A DNA stretch of 64,000 bases from Rs1 sp029027825 (GCA_029027825.1 CP093399.1:3782001-3846000), one strand, 5' to 3'. Positions 36,097-44,699 are shown, counted from the first letter of the stretch. The notes: generated by a model from the letters alone, not told the origin. A program made the numbers and translations.

Positions 36097-36870
36097 ATGC
36101 GCGTTATCTCATTCAATACCCAAGGTATTGAACAGGCCACAGAAAAAGGACTTTTCACTTGGTTAGCCGATCAAGATGCTGATGTTATTTGCCTGCAAGA
36201 TCTACGCGCTAGAGAATACCAACTAGATGATGAAAAATATCATCTGGATGGCTACCATCCTTACTTCTTTGATGCTTTTGAAGATGGTTATAGTGGCGTC
36301 GCCATTTACACCAGACATTTGCCCAAGGCAATCATGACCGGCTTAGGCTTTGAACTTTGCGATTACGAGGGCCGCTTTATCCAAGCGGATTTTGAAAACG
36401 TCAGCATCTCATCACTACTAGTGCCATCGGGCTTAAAAAATGATAAAGCGCAGGCCATAAAACACCAATTTATGGAACACTTACTAGCGCACTTCAAAAA
36501 GACCCAACGCAAACGTCGCGATTTCATATTCTGCGGCACTCTCAACACCGCACATCGCACTACCGACATCTCCAACTGGTACGTCAGTCAGAGTATTTCC
36601 GGATTTTTACCGAGTGAACGCGCGTGGATGGAAGAGGTTATCGGTGAATTGGGTTACGTAGATGCCTTTCGTGAAATAAACAAAGCGGATCGTCAATACA
36701 CTTGGTGGCCGGACTACAATCGCGCCCGCAAACTGAACGAAGGCGCTAGACTAGACTATCAGCTGACCACTGCAAACATCCTAGACACCGTAAATGATGG
36801 CTATATCGCTAAAGATCAAAATTTTTCAGAGTTTGCTCCGCTAGTGATGGATTACGATATCGACTTGTAA
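36097..36870 (+). CDS. crc: Crc-type catabolite repression protein (degenerate ExoIII fold)
   Basis: 257 aa with an exonuclease III fold, but closest in pattern to Pseudomonas Crc: CLQDLRAREYQLDD, GVAIYTRHLPKAIMTGLGFE, and GFLPSERAWMEEVIGELGYVDA. Catalytic residues of ExoIII are lost: the GDxN Asp is T148 (GTLN), and the SDH triad has become S244-E245-F246. E34 is D35, and only D220 is kept. Known Crc has no nuclease activity and works with Hfq to block translation of mRNAs carrying A-rich motifs. I chose ATG 36097 (start of the fold); an upstream in-frame TTG at 35995 would add 34 unlikely residues. The position next to pyrE matches Pseudomonas. Confidence 0.88.
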   Translation: MRVISFNTQGIEQATEKGLFTWLADQDADVICLQDLRAREYQLDDEKYHLDGYHPYFFDAFEDGYSGVAIYTRHLPKAIMTGLGFELCDYEGRFIQADFENVSISSLLVPSGLKNDKAQAIKHQFMEHLLAHFKKTQRKRRDFIFCGTLNTAHRTTDISNWYVSQSISGFLPSERAWMEEVIGELGYVDAFREINKADRQYTWWPDYNRARKLNEGARLDYQLTTANILDTVNDGYIAKDQNFSEFAPLVMDYDIDL

Positions 36871-36887
36871 ATAGCATTAAGCCGAGA

Positions 36888-36918
36888 CAAAAAAAGACGC
36901 TACAGCGTCTTTTTTTTG
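36888..36918 (+). terminator. Strong rho-independent terminator
   Basis: AAAAAAAGACGC-TACA-GCGTCTTTTTTTT right after the crc-like gene. The A and T tracts make it effective in both directions, so it may also end the rph transcript. Confidence 0.92.
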
Positions 36919-36947
36919 AGTGATTTAGCAGCAATCATCAATTGCTA

Positions 36948-36960
36948 GAGACCTCTGCTA
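36948..36960. repeat. Intergenic repeat, fragment D
   Basis: A single end, GAGACCTCTGC, next to the rph stop codon and the terminator. Only one half of the repeat is present. Confidence 0.4.
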
Positions 36961-36968
36961 ATAACTAA

Positions 36969-37739
36969 CTAGCTAGCTAGTGCCGCCTTCTGCTTAGCGA
37001 TAATTGCTTTAATCCCCTGATCGGCTAAAGCCAACATTTTATCTAACTCCTCTTTACTGTACGGCGCCCCTTCTGCAGTACCTTGCACCTCAATAAAGCC
37101 ACCGGCGCCAGTCATCACCACATTCATGTCAGTTTCAGCATCGGAATCTTCAGCATAATCCAAATCCAACACCGCTTCGCCCTTATAGATACCCACAGAA
37201 ATAGCGGCAATCATACACTTCAAAGGATCGCCTTTTAAAGCGCCGTGCTTATCTTTCTTTAAAAAGCTAATCGCATCAATCAGCGCGACACATGCCCCGG
37301 TGATAGATGCAGTGCGCGTGCCACCGTCCGCTTGTAAAACATCACAGTCGATAGTGATAGTATTTTCACCCAACTTTTTAAGATCTAAAGCCGCTCGCAA
37401 AGAGCGACCGATCAAGCGCTGAATTTCCACAGTGCGCCCAGTTTGCTTACCACGACTAGCTTCACGGCCATTTCGAGTATTAGTCGAGCGCGGTAACATC
37501 CCGTATTCAGCCGTCACCCAACCCGATCCAGAACCGCGTAAAAAACGCGGCACGCCACGTTCAACCGTCGCGGTACATAAAACTTTTGTATCGCCAAACT
37601 CCACTAAAACCGAACCTTCGGCATGCTTGGTAAAATGACGGGTAAACTTAATCTCGCGTAACTGATCGAGTTCACGACCACTAGGTCGATGCGAGACCAC
37701 ACCTAACGTTAGAAGTTGATCAGAAATAGACTTACTCAT
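36969..37739 (-). CDS. rph: Ribonuclease PH
   Basis: 256-aa phosphorolytic 3' exoribonuclease that trims tRNA 3' ends. RPH motifs: GDTKVLCTATVERGVPRFL, the GWVTAEYGMLPRST loop, GRSLRAALDLKKLGENTI, and QADGGTRTASITGACVAL. It has about 16 extra N-terminal residues before the usual RPSGR start. AAGG lies upstream of the ATG. Divergent from yicC, with 140 bp between starts, an arrangement shared by many gammaproteobacteria. Confidence 0.96.
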   Translation of the reverse strand: MSKSISDQLLTLGVVSHRPSGRELDQLREIKFTRHFTKHAEGSVLVEFGDTKVLCTATVERGVPRFLRGSGSGWVTAEYGMLPRSTNTRNGREASRGKQTGRTVEIQRLIGRSLRAALDLKKLGENTITIDCDVLQADGGTRTASITGACVALIDAISFLKKDKHGALKGDPLKCMIAAISVGIYKGEAVLDLDYAEDSDAETDMNVVMTGAGGFIEVQGTAEGAPYSKEELDKMLALADQGIKAIIAKQKAALAS

Positions 37740-37879
37740 GAAAATATAACCTTAAAAATTAAAAAAATGGTGAATTGCGACCAGAGGTGATCAAAATCAA
37801 AACATTCTGAGCACCCAGCATAGAGCTAAAACCAGCATGCTGATAAACTAACTGCTAATTCTAATCGAGATTGAAGCAT

Positions 37880-38743
37880 ATGACACGCAGTATGACAGCT
37901 TTTGCCCGTCAAGAGTCACAACAGAGCTGGGGTGGGCTAACTTGGGAGATAAGATCAGTCAATCAACGCTATCTGGAACCCCATTTACGTATCCCAGAAA
38001 GCTTTCGAGATCTAGAACCCGCACTACGCGACTTACTGCGAAAAAAACTCAGCCGTGGAAAAATCGACTGCAGCTTACGTTTTGAGGTAGAACAAAAACA
38101 ACAGGGCATTCAAATTGATACCGAGCGCGCTAAGCAACTGATTGACGCCGCCCAACAAATAGCCGCTCTCAGCGACAATCCACTGCCCATTGACAGCTTA
38201 GAAATACTGCGCTGGCCAGGCGTCATGCAAGCTGCAAAACTGGACATGGCTAGCGTCAAAAAACAAGCCTTGGCACTCTTCTCAACAGCCCTAGACGACC
38301 TCATTGAAGGCCGCGCTCGCGAGGGCAGAGAGCTCGCTGAATTAATCAACCAAAGATTAACTAGCATGGGTTTAGTCGTCGCAGATGTCCGCCAAAAAAT
38401 GCCCGATATCCTAGCCAAACAGCGCCACTTACTGATCGGTAAAATCACCGACTTAGCGCTGGAAGTCGACCCACTTCGAATTGAGCAAGAAATAGTATTA
38501 CTAACCCAAAAAGCCGACGTCGCAGAAGAGCTAGACCGTTTAGACACCCACCTTCAAGCTGTCGCCCACATACTGCAACAACCGGGCACCGTCGGACGCC
38601 GACTAGACTTTTTAATGCAAGAATTAAACCGTGAAGCCAACACCCTATCCTCAAAATCGATAGTCGTTGAAACCACCAATAGCGCGGTAGAATTAAAAGT
38701 ATTAATCGAGCAGATGCGTGAGCAGATCCAGAATATAGAGTAA
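37880..38743 (+). CDS. yicC: YicC-family endoribonuclease
   Basis: 287 aa, exactly the length of E. coli YicC. It begins TRSMTAFARQ and ends with the conserved EVDPLRIEQEIVLLTQKADV, GRRLDFLMQELNREANTL and EQMREQIQNIE. YicC-type proteins have been described as stress-related endoribonucleases. An in-frame TTG at 37871 would add three residues; ATG 37880 matches the family. gmk, which often follows yicC, is missing because an integrase begins 241 bp later. The 3' end of yicC is a known integration site for mobilisable islands. Confidence 0.95.
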   Translation: MTRSMTAFARQESQQSWGGLTWEIRSVNQRYLEPHLRIPESFRDLEPALRDLLRKKLSRGKIDCSLRFEVEQKQQGIQIDTERAKQLIDAAQQIAALSDNPLPIDSLEILRWPGVMQAAKLDMASVKKQALALFSTALDDLIEGRAREGRELAELINQRLTSMGLVVADVRQKMPDILAKQRHLLIGKITDLALEVDPLRIEQEIVLLTQKADVAEELDRLDTHLQAVAHILQQPGTVGRRLDFLMQELNREANTLSSKSIVVETTNSAVELKVLIEQMREQIQNIE

Positions 38744-38760
38744 GATCCACCAGCATCCTT
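38718..38760. other. Candidate attL at the 3' end of yicC
   Basis: The last codons of yicC (GCAGATCCAGAATATAGAG) are intact and are followed at once by unrelated sequence leading to the integrase. A duplicate of this 20-30 bp should mark attR, which is not within the window. Core limits are inferred. Confidence 0.45.
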
Positions 38761-38851
38761 AAACAACCCATGCAGGCCTTATAATACGGCAGAGTTGTTA
38801 TTAAGCCGTCCACCAACGTCCGTTGACAACCGATAAAAGCCACCACTTATT

Positions 38852-38975
38852 GGGTAGCATTACGGGTAGCAGATTGATTGTTTTGTTGTTAACATACCAA
38901 TCATATTAAAACACTACCCACTACATGCTTATTACATGCCATGCTTGGGTTATATAACGAAACTTAAGCGGGTAG
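38852..38975. promoter_or_regulatory. Repeats near int: candidate arm-type sites
   Basis: GGGTAGCA occurs at 38852-38859 and 38864-38871, GGGTAG at 38970-38975 and the inverse CTACCC at 38914-38919. A small CAACG-TC-CGTTG dyad is at 38813-38824. The spacing suggests integrase arm-type or excisionase sites plus the int promoter. Confidence 0.45.
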
Positions 38976-38984
38976 GTGCAAGGA

Positions 38985-40202
38985 ATGGGGAAACTGACGG
39001 TTAAAGAGGCTCTGGGAATCGTGAAACGATCAGAGCCTGGCCGCTATAGTGATGGTGGCGGCCTGTACCTGATGATTCCTAAAAGCGGTACTGCTTATTG
39101 GATGCTTCGATACACTCAATATAAAAAACGAAGGGCTCTAACAGTTGGCAAACACTCTCTCCTCCCCTTAGCTGAAGCCCGAACGGAGGCGGAAGAGTTC
39201 AAGAAAAAAATAAGAGAGGGCGAGGACCCCATTGCTGAGCGCAAGCGAGAAGAAGAAGCTGTTATTAGCACTGTAGAGGATCTTTTTAACGATTGGCACC
39301 AAGGACTTGCGCTCCGACTCAAACACCCAGGTATCCCCAAACGTATTTTCTCCAAAGAAGTTGCACCACACATTGGCCGGCATCAACTTGCTAAAGTAAC
39401 CCCTATGGATGTGAGATCAATAATAAGGAAGGTTGCCGAGAGCTCCAGACCCACTATTGCTAACGATACTTTGATGTACCTTAAACAATTATTCAACCAT
39501 GCTATAAAACTAGGCCTAATTACTCACAACCCTGCTTCCGCTTTCGACGTCAACGACGCAGGCGGCGTAGAAAAAAGCCGATCTAGAATGCTTAACATTG
39601 ATGAATTGACGCATGCTTTTCAGGTTTTTAAAAATCATCGTGATAGCTTTACTCGTGATAACTACTTAGCCTGTGCCCTTCTTCTAGTGACCGGTGTACG
39701 TAAAAGCGAACTGACCGAATCTAAATGGATAGAGTTTGATCTAGACAAAGGCACCTGGGAGCTCCCTGCTGGGAGAAGTAAGTCAGGTGTAGCGATCCGC
39801 ATCCCCTTACCAATACAATCGACTAAATGGCTCAGCGAACTACAAATCCGAGCATGCGGCTCTGAATACGTCTTCCCAAGCAGGCGCGCCAGTAAGCGTC
39901 CGCATATGGGGAGCGACACACTTAACAGAGCTATTTCGAAACTGTTTGGCAGAGAACCAGGCCGAAAAGTGCAACCACCAAATCTCATGTGCGAATTAGA
40001 GCATTTTACTGTGCATGACTTGCGTAGAACCTGCCGTAGCTTACTTGCATCCCAGGGCGTACCTGGCCATGTTGCTGAACGATGTCTAAACCATAAAATT
40101 AAAGGGGTTGAAGGGATATATGACCGCTTCGATTACTTTGATGAGCGCAAACAGGCACTTTGTAAAATCGCAGATTTGCTGGAGCCCATCATAAACACTT
40201 AG
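38985..40202 (+). CDS. Tyrosine-type integrase, P4/CP4 family (DUF4102)
   Basis: 405 aa. The N-terminal DUF4102 domain (KLTVKEALGIVKRSEPGRYSDGGGLYL) precedes a SAM-like core-binding domain and a catalytic domain with Arg in GVRKSEL, HDLRRTCRSLL (His and Arg) and the nucleophile Tyr in GVEGIYDRFDY. ATG 38985 is preferred to GTG 38976, because GTAGG lies 8 nt upstream. It is the first gene inside the island and reads away from yicC. IntMGI-type enzymes of mobilisable islands target yicC, so this is the probable recombinase. No excisionase other than the AlpA-like regulator at 46869 is seen. Confidence 0.93.
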   Translation: MGKLTVKEALGIVKRSEPGRYSDGGGLYLMIPKSGTAYWMLRYTQYKKRRALTVGKHSLLPLAEARTEAEEFKKKIREGEDPIAERKREEEAVISTVEDLFNDWHQGLALRLKHPGIPKRIFSKEVAPHIGRHQLAKVTPMDVRSIIRKVAESSRPTIANDTLMYLKQLFNHAIKLGLITHNPASAFDVNDAGGVEKSRSRMLNIDELTHAFQVFKNHRDSFTRDNYLACALLLVTGVRKSELTESKWIEFDLDKGTWELPAGRSKSGVAIRIPLPIQSTKWLSELQIRACGSEYVFPSRRASKRPHMGSDTLNRAISKLFGREPGRKVQPPNLMCELEHFTVHDLRRTCRSLLASQGVPGHVAERCLNHKIKGVEGIYDRFDYFDERKQALCKIADLLEPIINT

Positions 40203-40556
40203 CAACTACTTAGCTGCATTAACAAAGCTTGTTCTTCATTTTGCAACTCTCCAAGCAGTAGATGAGACTTCAAAAAACCTCGAATCAGTCAGGCAACTAA
40301 ATGGGTAACTAGAATAGCTCACTACTCAGCACATATCGTAATCTTCCTGCTCATAAGTGAGCTTGCAGAGTGTTCTCTTAACCACTAGATAAAAGCGTAT
40401 CAGATCGACACAACCACCTTGATGAATGCAGGCTGCACTAGAAAAAGCTTCCTATGTGATTGCTCCGATAATAAATAATTAGCGGTTTAAGCATTACTTA
40501 TAAGCGCTGTTACTTTGTATCTCAAGAACCCGGAAACGACTGAAATTTTATGATTC
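40203..40556. other. Gap after the integrase
   Basis: 354 bp with no open gene, RNA or strong hairpin recognisable. It only separates the ends of two convergent genes. Confidence 0.4.
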
Positions 40557-41135
40557 TTAACTTTCAATGCCTCTATTTCTTTTTATGCTCACTCGCCTGA
40601 CTGAGGAGCTTTTTTTCTCAACTCCAAGCTCTTTAAGCTCTTTAAGCTCTATTTTCAATTGCCGATTATCTGCTTCAACTGCATGCAAGGCAACTTCACA
40701 TTGTTCTAGTTTTTGTTTTCTCCGTTCATGGTCATCTTTTTGTTTAGCGATTTCTTGCTTGTGAAAACTTACTTCGTTGGCAATTATGGTTTCCAATGTT
40801 TTAACTTTGGTCATCCCACAATATTTTGCTAGCTCCTTAAGTTGGTTAGAGCTTTGGACTGAAATATTAACTGGCAGGCTCTTCTTAAAGCGACGCTTAT
40901 TCATTTGTTGAATCCACGATTTCTCCATTTTTTTCAACAAAACAGTGGATGCTTCACAGTCTTCTTTTTTCGCCAAACTCAATAAGAAGTCGAGAGCTGA
41001 ATCAGACCCGGCCCATCCAGCTGCAGCTGTGGCACCTTCGCTTGATTGAGTCATTCCTCCTCGCTTTTTAAGAAGATACTGCCTAGCCCAAACCTCTTGA
41101 GCCTGATTATTCGTGTCAATCCAAGATCGTTTCAT
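40557..41135 (-). CDS. Ribbon-helix-helix / coiled-coil protein
   Basis: 192 aa. Residues 87-121 read as a ribbon-helix-helix DNA-binding unit (LPVNISVQSSNQLKELAKY, then GMTKVKTLETIIANE). Residues 122-173 are a strong coiled coil with a tandem ELK-ELKEL repeat, encoded by AAGCTCTTT repeats at 40627-40653. An Ala/Gly stretch is at 33-45. The ATG at 41135 has AAAGG upstream; an extra 12-residue N-terminus from 41171 is unlikely because it overlaps the operator. It is divergent from the gene at 41224, and a perfect palindrome (41160-41180) lies between. It is probably the repressor of that pair. No named family recognised. Confidence 0.65.
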   Translation of the reverse strand: MKRSWIDTNNQAQEVWARQYLLKKRGGMTQSSEGATAAAGWAGSDSALDFLLSLAKKEDCEASTVLLKKMEKSWIQQMNKRRFKKSLPVNISVQSSNQLKELAKYCGMTKVKTLETIIANEVSFHKQEIAKQKDDHERRKQKLEQCEVALHAVEADNRQLKIELKELKELGVEKKSSSVRRVSIKRNRGIES

Positions 41136-41159
41136 AACGTTACCTTTATTTACTATCAA

Positions 41160-41180
41160 ATAACATATCAAATATGTTAT
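41160..41180. promoter_or_regulatory. Perfect palindromic operator
   Basis: ATAACATAT-CAA-ATATGTTAT, 9-bp arms and a 3-bp centre, between two divergent island genes. It lies 25 bp before one start and 43 bp before the other. It is a likely site for the ribbon-helix-helix protein encoded next door. Confidence 0.6.
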
Positions 41181-41223
41181 ATAATAATCAATCGTAAAAA
41201 AAACACCATAGGATGTTGATTAA

Positions 41224-42555
41224 TTGTTTAGCTATTTCAAAGACAGTACCTCTCTAGAATGGTTAAGTAGACACACTAAATCGCTAGAAAGGCTAGATAG
41301 AAACACCAAATCGAGACAAAGAACGCTTACCCCAGCTAGTCGTTTCATATGGATTGCGCTTTTAAACTTAACGTCTAGCAAATCTAGATTCGTAGAAGGA
41401 AGTGTGGAGAACGTATGTAACCGCTTAGGCCTATGCGATAAAACTTTTAAGAAGGCAGTAGATGAACTAAAGAATACTAATCTATTAAAGCTTCATAAGG
41501 TGCAGACAAATTTAGGAGCCCATTCGTTTCAATACGAACCAACAATTCCACCTGATATTTCACTCCACAAAACTGAACAAACCTACTCAAACTTTCGTAA
41601 TAAATTACTTAGTCAAAAGCAATTTGACAGCAAGAGAGTCACTGTAAGTCAAAGATCACTGATGATTGCAGTACTAGCAGTTACTGATGGGTATGGCTTG
41701 ATAACAGAGTTTCACGTTAACAAACTTTCTCAGTTAACAGGCATCTCTAATAGAAACATTTTATCGAATCTAGCAAACTTGGAAGAAAAAGGATTATTGA
41801 CTCTTATAACCGAGCAAACCGGCAAGAAAACACTCTGGGCTTACCAGCTCAAATACTTCTCGCATATATCCGAAATAAAGTGCGTATTTGATAGAAACGT
41901 ACATTCTGAAATTCAAGTCATATCTCTATTGATTCGACGTAAAGAGATTGAAGAGAAATTTCAAACGTCAACCTACAAGCTATATAAGAGTTGGTTAATA
42001 AAGCAGTTTGGTATGAAAGGTAGCAAAGTAGAATTTTACTTATATAGTGTTTTTTCAGATGTACCTGAGGATATACGTACCTCGGTGCTCAAAGTTATAG
42101 GCCCTTGCCGAGTTAATTGGCAAAAGCTAAACAACAATGTATTACATGTCTATGTTGATTGGCTATTACAACTAGCGGCTATACAAACCTTACGATACCA
42201 ATTCAAATATTCAAACTCTAATATGTATAGTAATTGCCCTCCTATTGAGAATTTGATCAAGACTCAAGTGAGCTTTTTCCCGCTTACGTCCGAGCAAAGA
42301 AAGGTCTTAGAACAGATATTAGTGCCGCTAAGCAAGATGGTTGCTACTGCTATAAAGAACAAAATTAATGATATTTTCCCTAAAGCCGAGCTGGACCAAT
42401 GCCAGATATTCGTTGAATCCTCCAACCAGTGGCTAGCGAATCATGCAGATAAGACTAATGAGTTACGCGTAAATAATGTCTACATTTTGGAACATGAGCC
42501 AAGATATAAGACAAAGAGACCATTTAACTCTCTAACAGAGTCAGATCTAGCCTGA
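41224..42555 (+). CDS. Two-winged-helix island protein (possible Rep-like)
   Basis: 443-aa protein that I do not recognise by name. It contains two segments with winged-helix character: about residues 38-105 (ASRFIWIALLNLTSSKS, then VENVCNRLGLCDKTFKKAVD) and about 140-215 (SQRSLMIAVLAVTDGYGLIT, then LSQLTGISNRNILSNLANLE). The C-terminal half is helical. Tandem winged helices are typical of plasmid and satellite replication initiators, but no further Rep motif is visible, so this is a suggestion. TTG start with AGGA 8 nt upstream; no better start. AT-rich and Lys/Asn-rich compared with the backbone, so likely acquired. Divergent from the ribbon-helix-helix gene. Confidence 0.55.
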   Translation: MFSYFKDSTSLEWLSRHTKSLERLDRNTKSRQRTLTPASRFIWIALLNLTSSKSRFVEGSVENVCNRLGLCDKTFKKAVDELKNTNLLKLHKVQTNLGAHSFQYEPTIPPDISLHKTEQTYSNFRNKLLSQKQFDSKRVTVSQRSLMIAVLAVTDGYGLITEFHVNKLSQLTGISNRNILSNLANLEEKGLLTLITEQTGKKTLWAYQLKYFSHISEIKCVFDRNVHSEIQVISLLIRRKEIEEKFQTSTYKLYKSWLIKQFGMKGSKVEFYLYSVFSDVPEDIRTSVLKVIGPCRVNWQKLNNNVLHVYVDWLLQLAAIQTLRYQFKYSNSNMYSNCPPIENLIKTQVSFFPLTSEQRKVLEQILVPLSKMVATAIKNKINDIFPKAELDQCQIFVESSNQWLANHADKTNELRVNNVYILEHEPRYKTKRPFNSLTESDLA

Positions 42556-42743
42556 CCTTATGCAGAGCTTCACGATTACAAATTTAAAATTAATATTGTT
42601 ACTAACTCGAGAGTAAATTCAATCCCAAATAATTTCTACAGGTTACTAATCATTGAGCCATACAGCATACTTCCATCAGCTCAAATGTTGGTATTAGTAG
42701 TATTAAGTATCAAAGAAATATTTAAGAAGTAAAAATATACTTA

Positions 42744-42784
42744 CATGACTACTCCTATGACAACAAGTCATAGGAGTAGTCATG
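42744..42784 (+). promoter_or_regulatory. Perfect 18-bp hairpin over SD and start of the Gp2-like gene
   Basis: CATGACTACTCCTATGAC - AACAA - GTCATAGGAGTAGTCATG, no mismatch. The right arm contains the GGAG Shine-Dalgarno (42773-42776) and ends in the ATG at 42782. It could hide the ribosome site, or, since the gene is a HUH-type protein, be its origin or nick site. Confidence 0.75.
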
Positions 42785-43131
42785 ATGCAAACTTTAATAA
42801 CGAACCATGGACCATTAGATACTAGATATCTCAACAACATTAAAAGCACAATTGATAAGGCTCTAGCTGAACACTCTAGAACTATTGCTATACGTATAGA
42901 TCTACGTATGCCTATAGATCAATTCTATAATGAAACAGGTCTTAGCGATGATAGCCCTGCTTTTATTACAAATACTGATAGCAATGCTATTTCTCGATTT
43001 ACCAAGTCACTTAAAGCTCAAATTGATGCAGACTTACTTAGGAAGAGAAACACAGAAAAAAGAGTCTGATGTGGTTATAGTTTACCGGACACATAAATAT
43101 ACATAATATTAACCTATTTAAGGTGTGTCTG

Positions 43132-43434
43132 ATGTCTAGAAAGAAACCAAATAATTATACAAGTGAGTTTAAAGAGTCTGCTATTCAATTAGCCATTGAG
43201 TCCAATCAATCTATCGCTGCTACAGCAAAAGAACTGGGCTTAAATGTCAGTACTTTACACACTTGGATTAATAAATATCATAGTGTCAGTGAAGGGGCTA
43301 AGCCAGCAAAAAGTCTTAACAAAGAGCACATATATGATGAGAATAAAAGACTGAGACGAGAAGTCGCTCGCTTAAAGGAGGAAAGAGCTATCTTAAAAAA
43401 GGCGGCGGTCTTCTTTGCCAGAGAACTTCACTAA
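43132..43434 (+). CDS. IS3 OrfA transposase subunit (outer copy)
   Basis: 100 aa, HTH_Tnp_1 protein: YTSEFKESAIQLAIES, SIAATAKELGLNVSTLHTWI, then a leucine-zipper-like EENKRLRREVARLKEE region. AAGG precedes ATG 43132. The A6G slippery string in the last third (TTAAAAAAGG) would send ribosomes into the -1 frame to make OrfAB, but in this copy the downstream orfB has been moved away by the inner insertion, so only OrfA can be made. Confidence 0.9.
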   Translation: MSRKKPNNYTSEFKESAIQLAIESNQSIAATAKELGLNVSTLHTWINKYHSVSEGAKPAKSLNKEHIYDENKRLRREVARLKEERAILKKAAVFFARELH

Positions 43435-43533
43435 GATATTCATTTATTAGTGATCACTTAGAGCTGTTTGATGTGGTTATAGTTTACCGGACACATAAAT
43501 ATACATAATATTAACCTATTTAAGGTGTGTCTG

Positions 43534-43836
43534 ATGTCTAGAAAGAAACCAAATAATTATACAAGTGAGTTTAAAGAGTCTGCTATTCAATTAGCCATTG
43601 AGTCCAATCAATCTATCGCTGCTACAGCAAAAGAACTGGGCTTAAATGTCAGTACTTTACACACTTGGATTAATAAATATCATAGTGTCAGTGAAGGGGC
43701 TAAGCCAGCAAAAAGTCTTAACAAAGAGCACATATATGATGAGAATAAAAGACTGAGACGAGAAGTCGCTCGCTTAAAGGAGGAAAGAGCTATCTTAAAA
43801 AAGGCGGCGGTCTTCTTTGCCAGAGAACTTCACTAA
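43534..43836 (+). CDS. IS3 OrfA transposase subunit (inner copy)
   Basis: Identical in sequence to the outer OrfA, 100 aa, with the helix-turn-helix and zipper. Here the A6G slippery site is followed in the -1 frame by an uninterrupted path (SFISDHLELFNLSLMCRVLC) into orfB, so this copy can make the full OrfAB transposase by programmed -1 frameshifting. Confidence 0.92.
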   Translation: MSRKKPNNYTSEFKESAIQLAIESNQSIAATAKELGLNVSTLHTWINKYHSVSEGAKPAKSLNKEHIYDENKRLRREVARLKEERAILKKAAVFFARELH

Positions 43837-43883
43837 GATATTCATTTATTAGTGATCACTTAGAGCTGTTTAATCTTTCACTC

Positions 43884-44699
43884 ATGTGCCGAGTACTTTG
43901 TGTCTCTCGCAGTGGATTTTATGAATGGTTCAAGCGTCCTGTATCTCACCGAGAGTTGCAGGATCAGGCATTGAAGGCCGACATCAAGACAAGCCACCAA
44001 GATAGCCATAAGATCTACGGAACACGCCGTATACAAAGTGATTTGGTAGACCTAGGTAAAAAGGTTAGTCGGAAACGTATCAGACGGTTAATGAAGGAAG
44101 AAAACCTTGAAGCGAAAATAACAAAAGCCTTTAAAGTAACAACGGACTCTCAACATAATAAACCCGTTGCTGAAAATATACTCAATAGGGAGTTTTCTCC
44201 AGAATGTCCAGATCAGGTATACGTTGGTGATATTACCTATATACAAACTTTAGAGGGATGGCTGTATCTGTCTGTTTTCATAGATCTCTATTCTAGAACC
44301 GTCGTAGGTTGGTCGATGGACAAGAGGATGCCTGCAACACTGGTCACTGATTCCTTAGAGATGGCGCTGCGTAAACGGAAGCCTAAAGCTGGGTTAATAG
44401 TGCACAGTGATCGCGGCAGCCAATACGTTTCAGATAGTTATCAGGCACTCTTAAAGAAGAATAAGTATATTTGCAGCATGAGTAGAAAAGGTAATTGCTG
44501 GGATAATGCACCATCGGAAAGCTTCTTTCATACTTTAAAAACCGAGATGGTTCATCACGAGAAGTTTAAAACAAGGAGTGATGCTAAGCAGGCCATATTT
44601 GAATATATTGAGGTGTTTTATAACCGCCGGAGAAAACATTCAACCATTGGTTACGTAGCTCCAATGGAATACGATGAAGCATATAGAAAAGCTGCTTAG
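43884..44699 (+). CDS. IS3 OrfB transposase, DDE (inner copy)
   Basis: 271 aa from the first internal ATG; the natural product is the OrfAB fusion. rve integrase core with the DDE residues visible: D in YVGDITYIQ, D in VHSDRGSQYVS, E in NAPSESFFHTLK. The YNRRRKHSTIGYVAPMEY end is typical of the IS3 family. Intact, and likely active in trans for both copies. Confidence 0.94.
   Translation: MCRVLCVSRSGFYEWFKRPVSHRELQDQALKADIKTSHQDSHKIYGTRRIQSDLVDLGKKVSRKRIRRLMKEENLEAKITKAFKVTTDSQHNKPVAENILNREFSPECPDQVYVGDITYIQTLEGWLYLSVFIDLYSRTVVGWSMDKRMPATLVTDSLEMALRKRKPKAGLIVHSDRGSQYVSDSYQALLKKNKYICSMSRKGNCWDNAPSESFFHTLKTEMVHHEKFKTRSDAKQAIFEYIEVFYNRRRKHSTIGYVAPMEYDEAYRKAA

Noticed and set aside
36097..36870. 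Exonuclease III (xth) as the function
   Set aside because: Catalytic Asp and His are replaced, and the protein pattern and pyrE neighbourhood match Crc.
40627..40653. AAGCTCTTT triple repeat as a regulatory repeat
   Set aside because: It is inside the coding region and encodes the coiled-coil ELKELKEL repeat.
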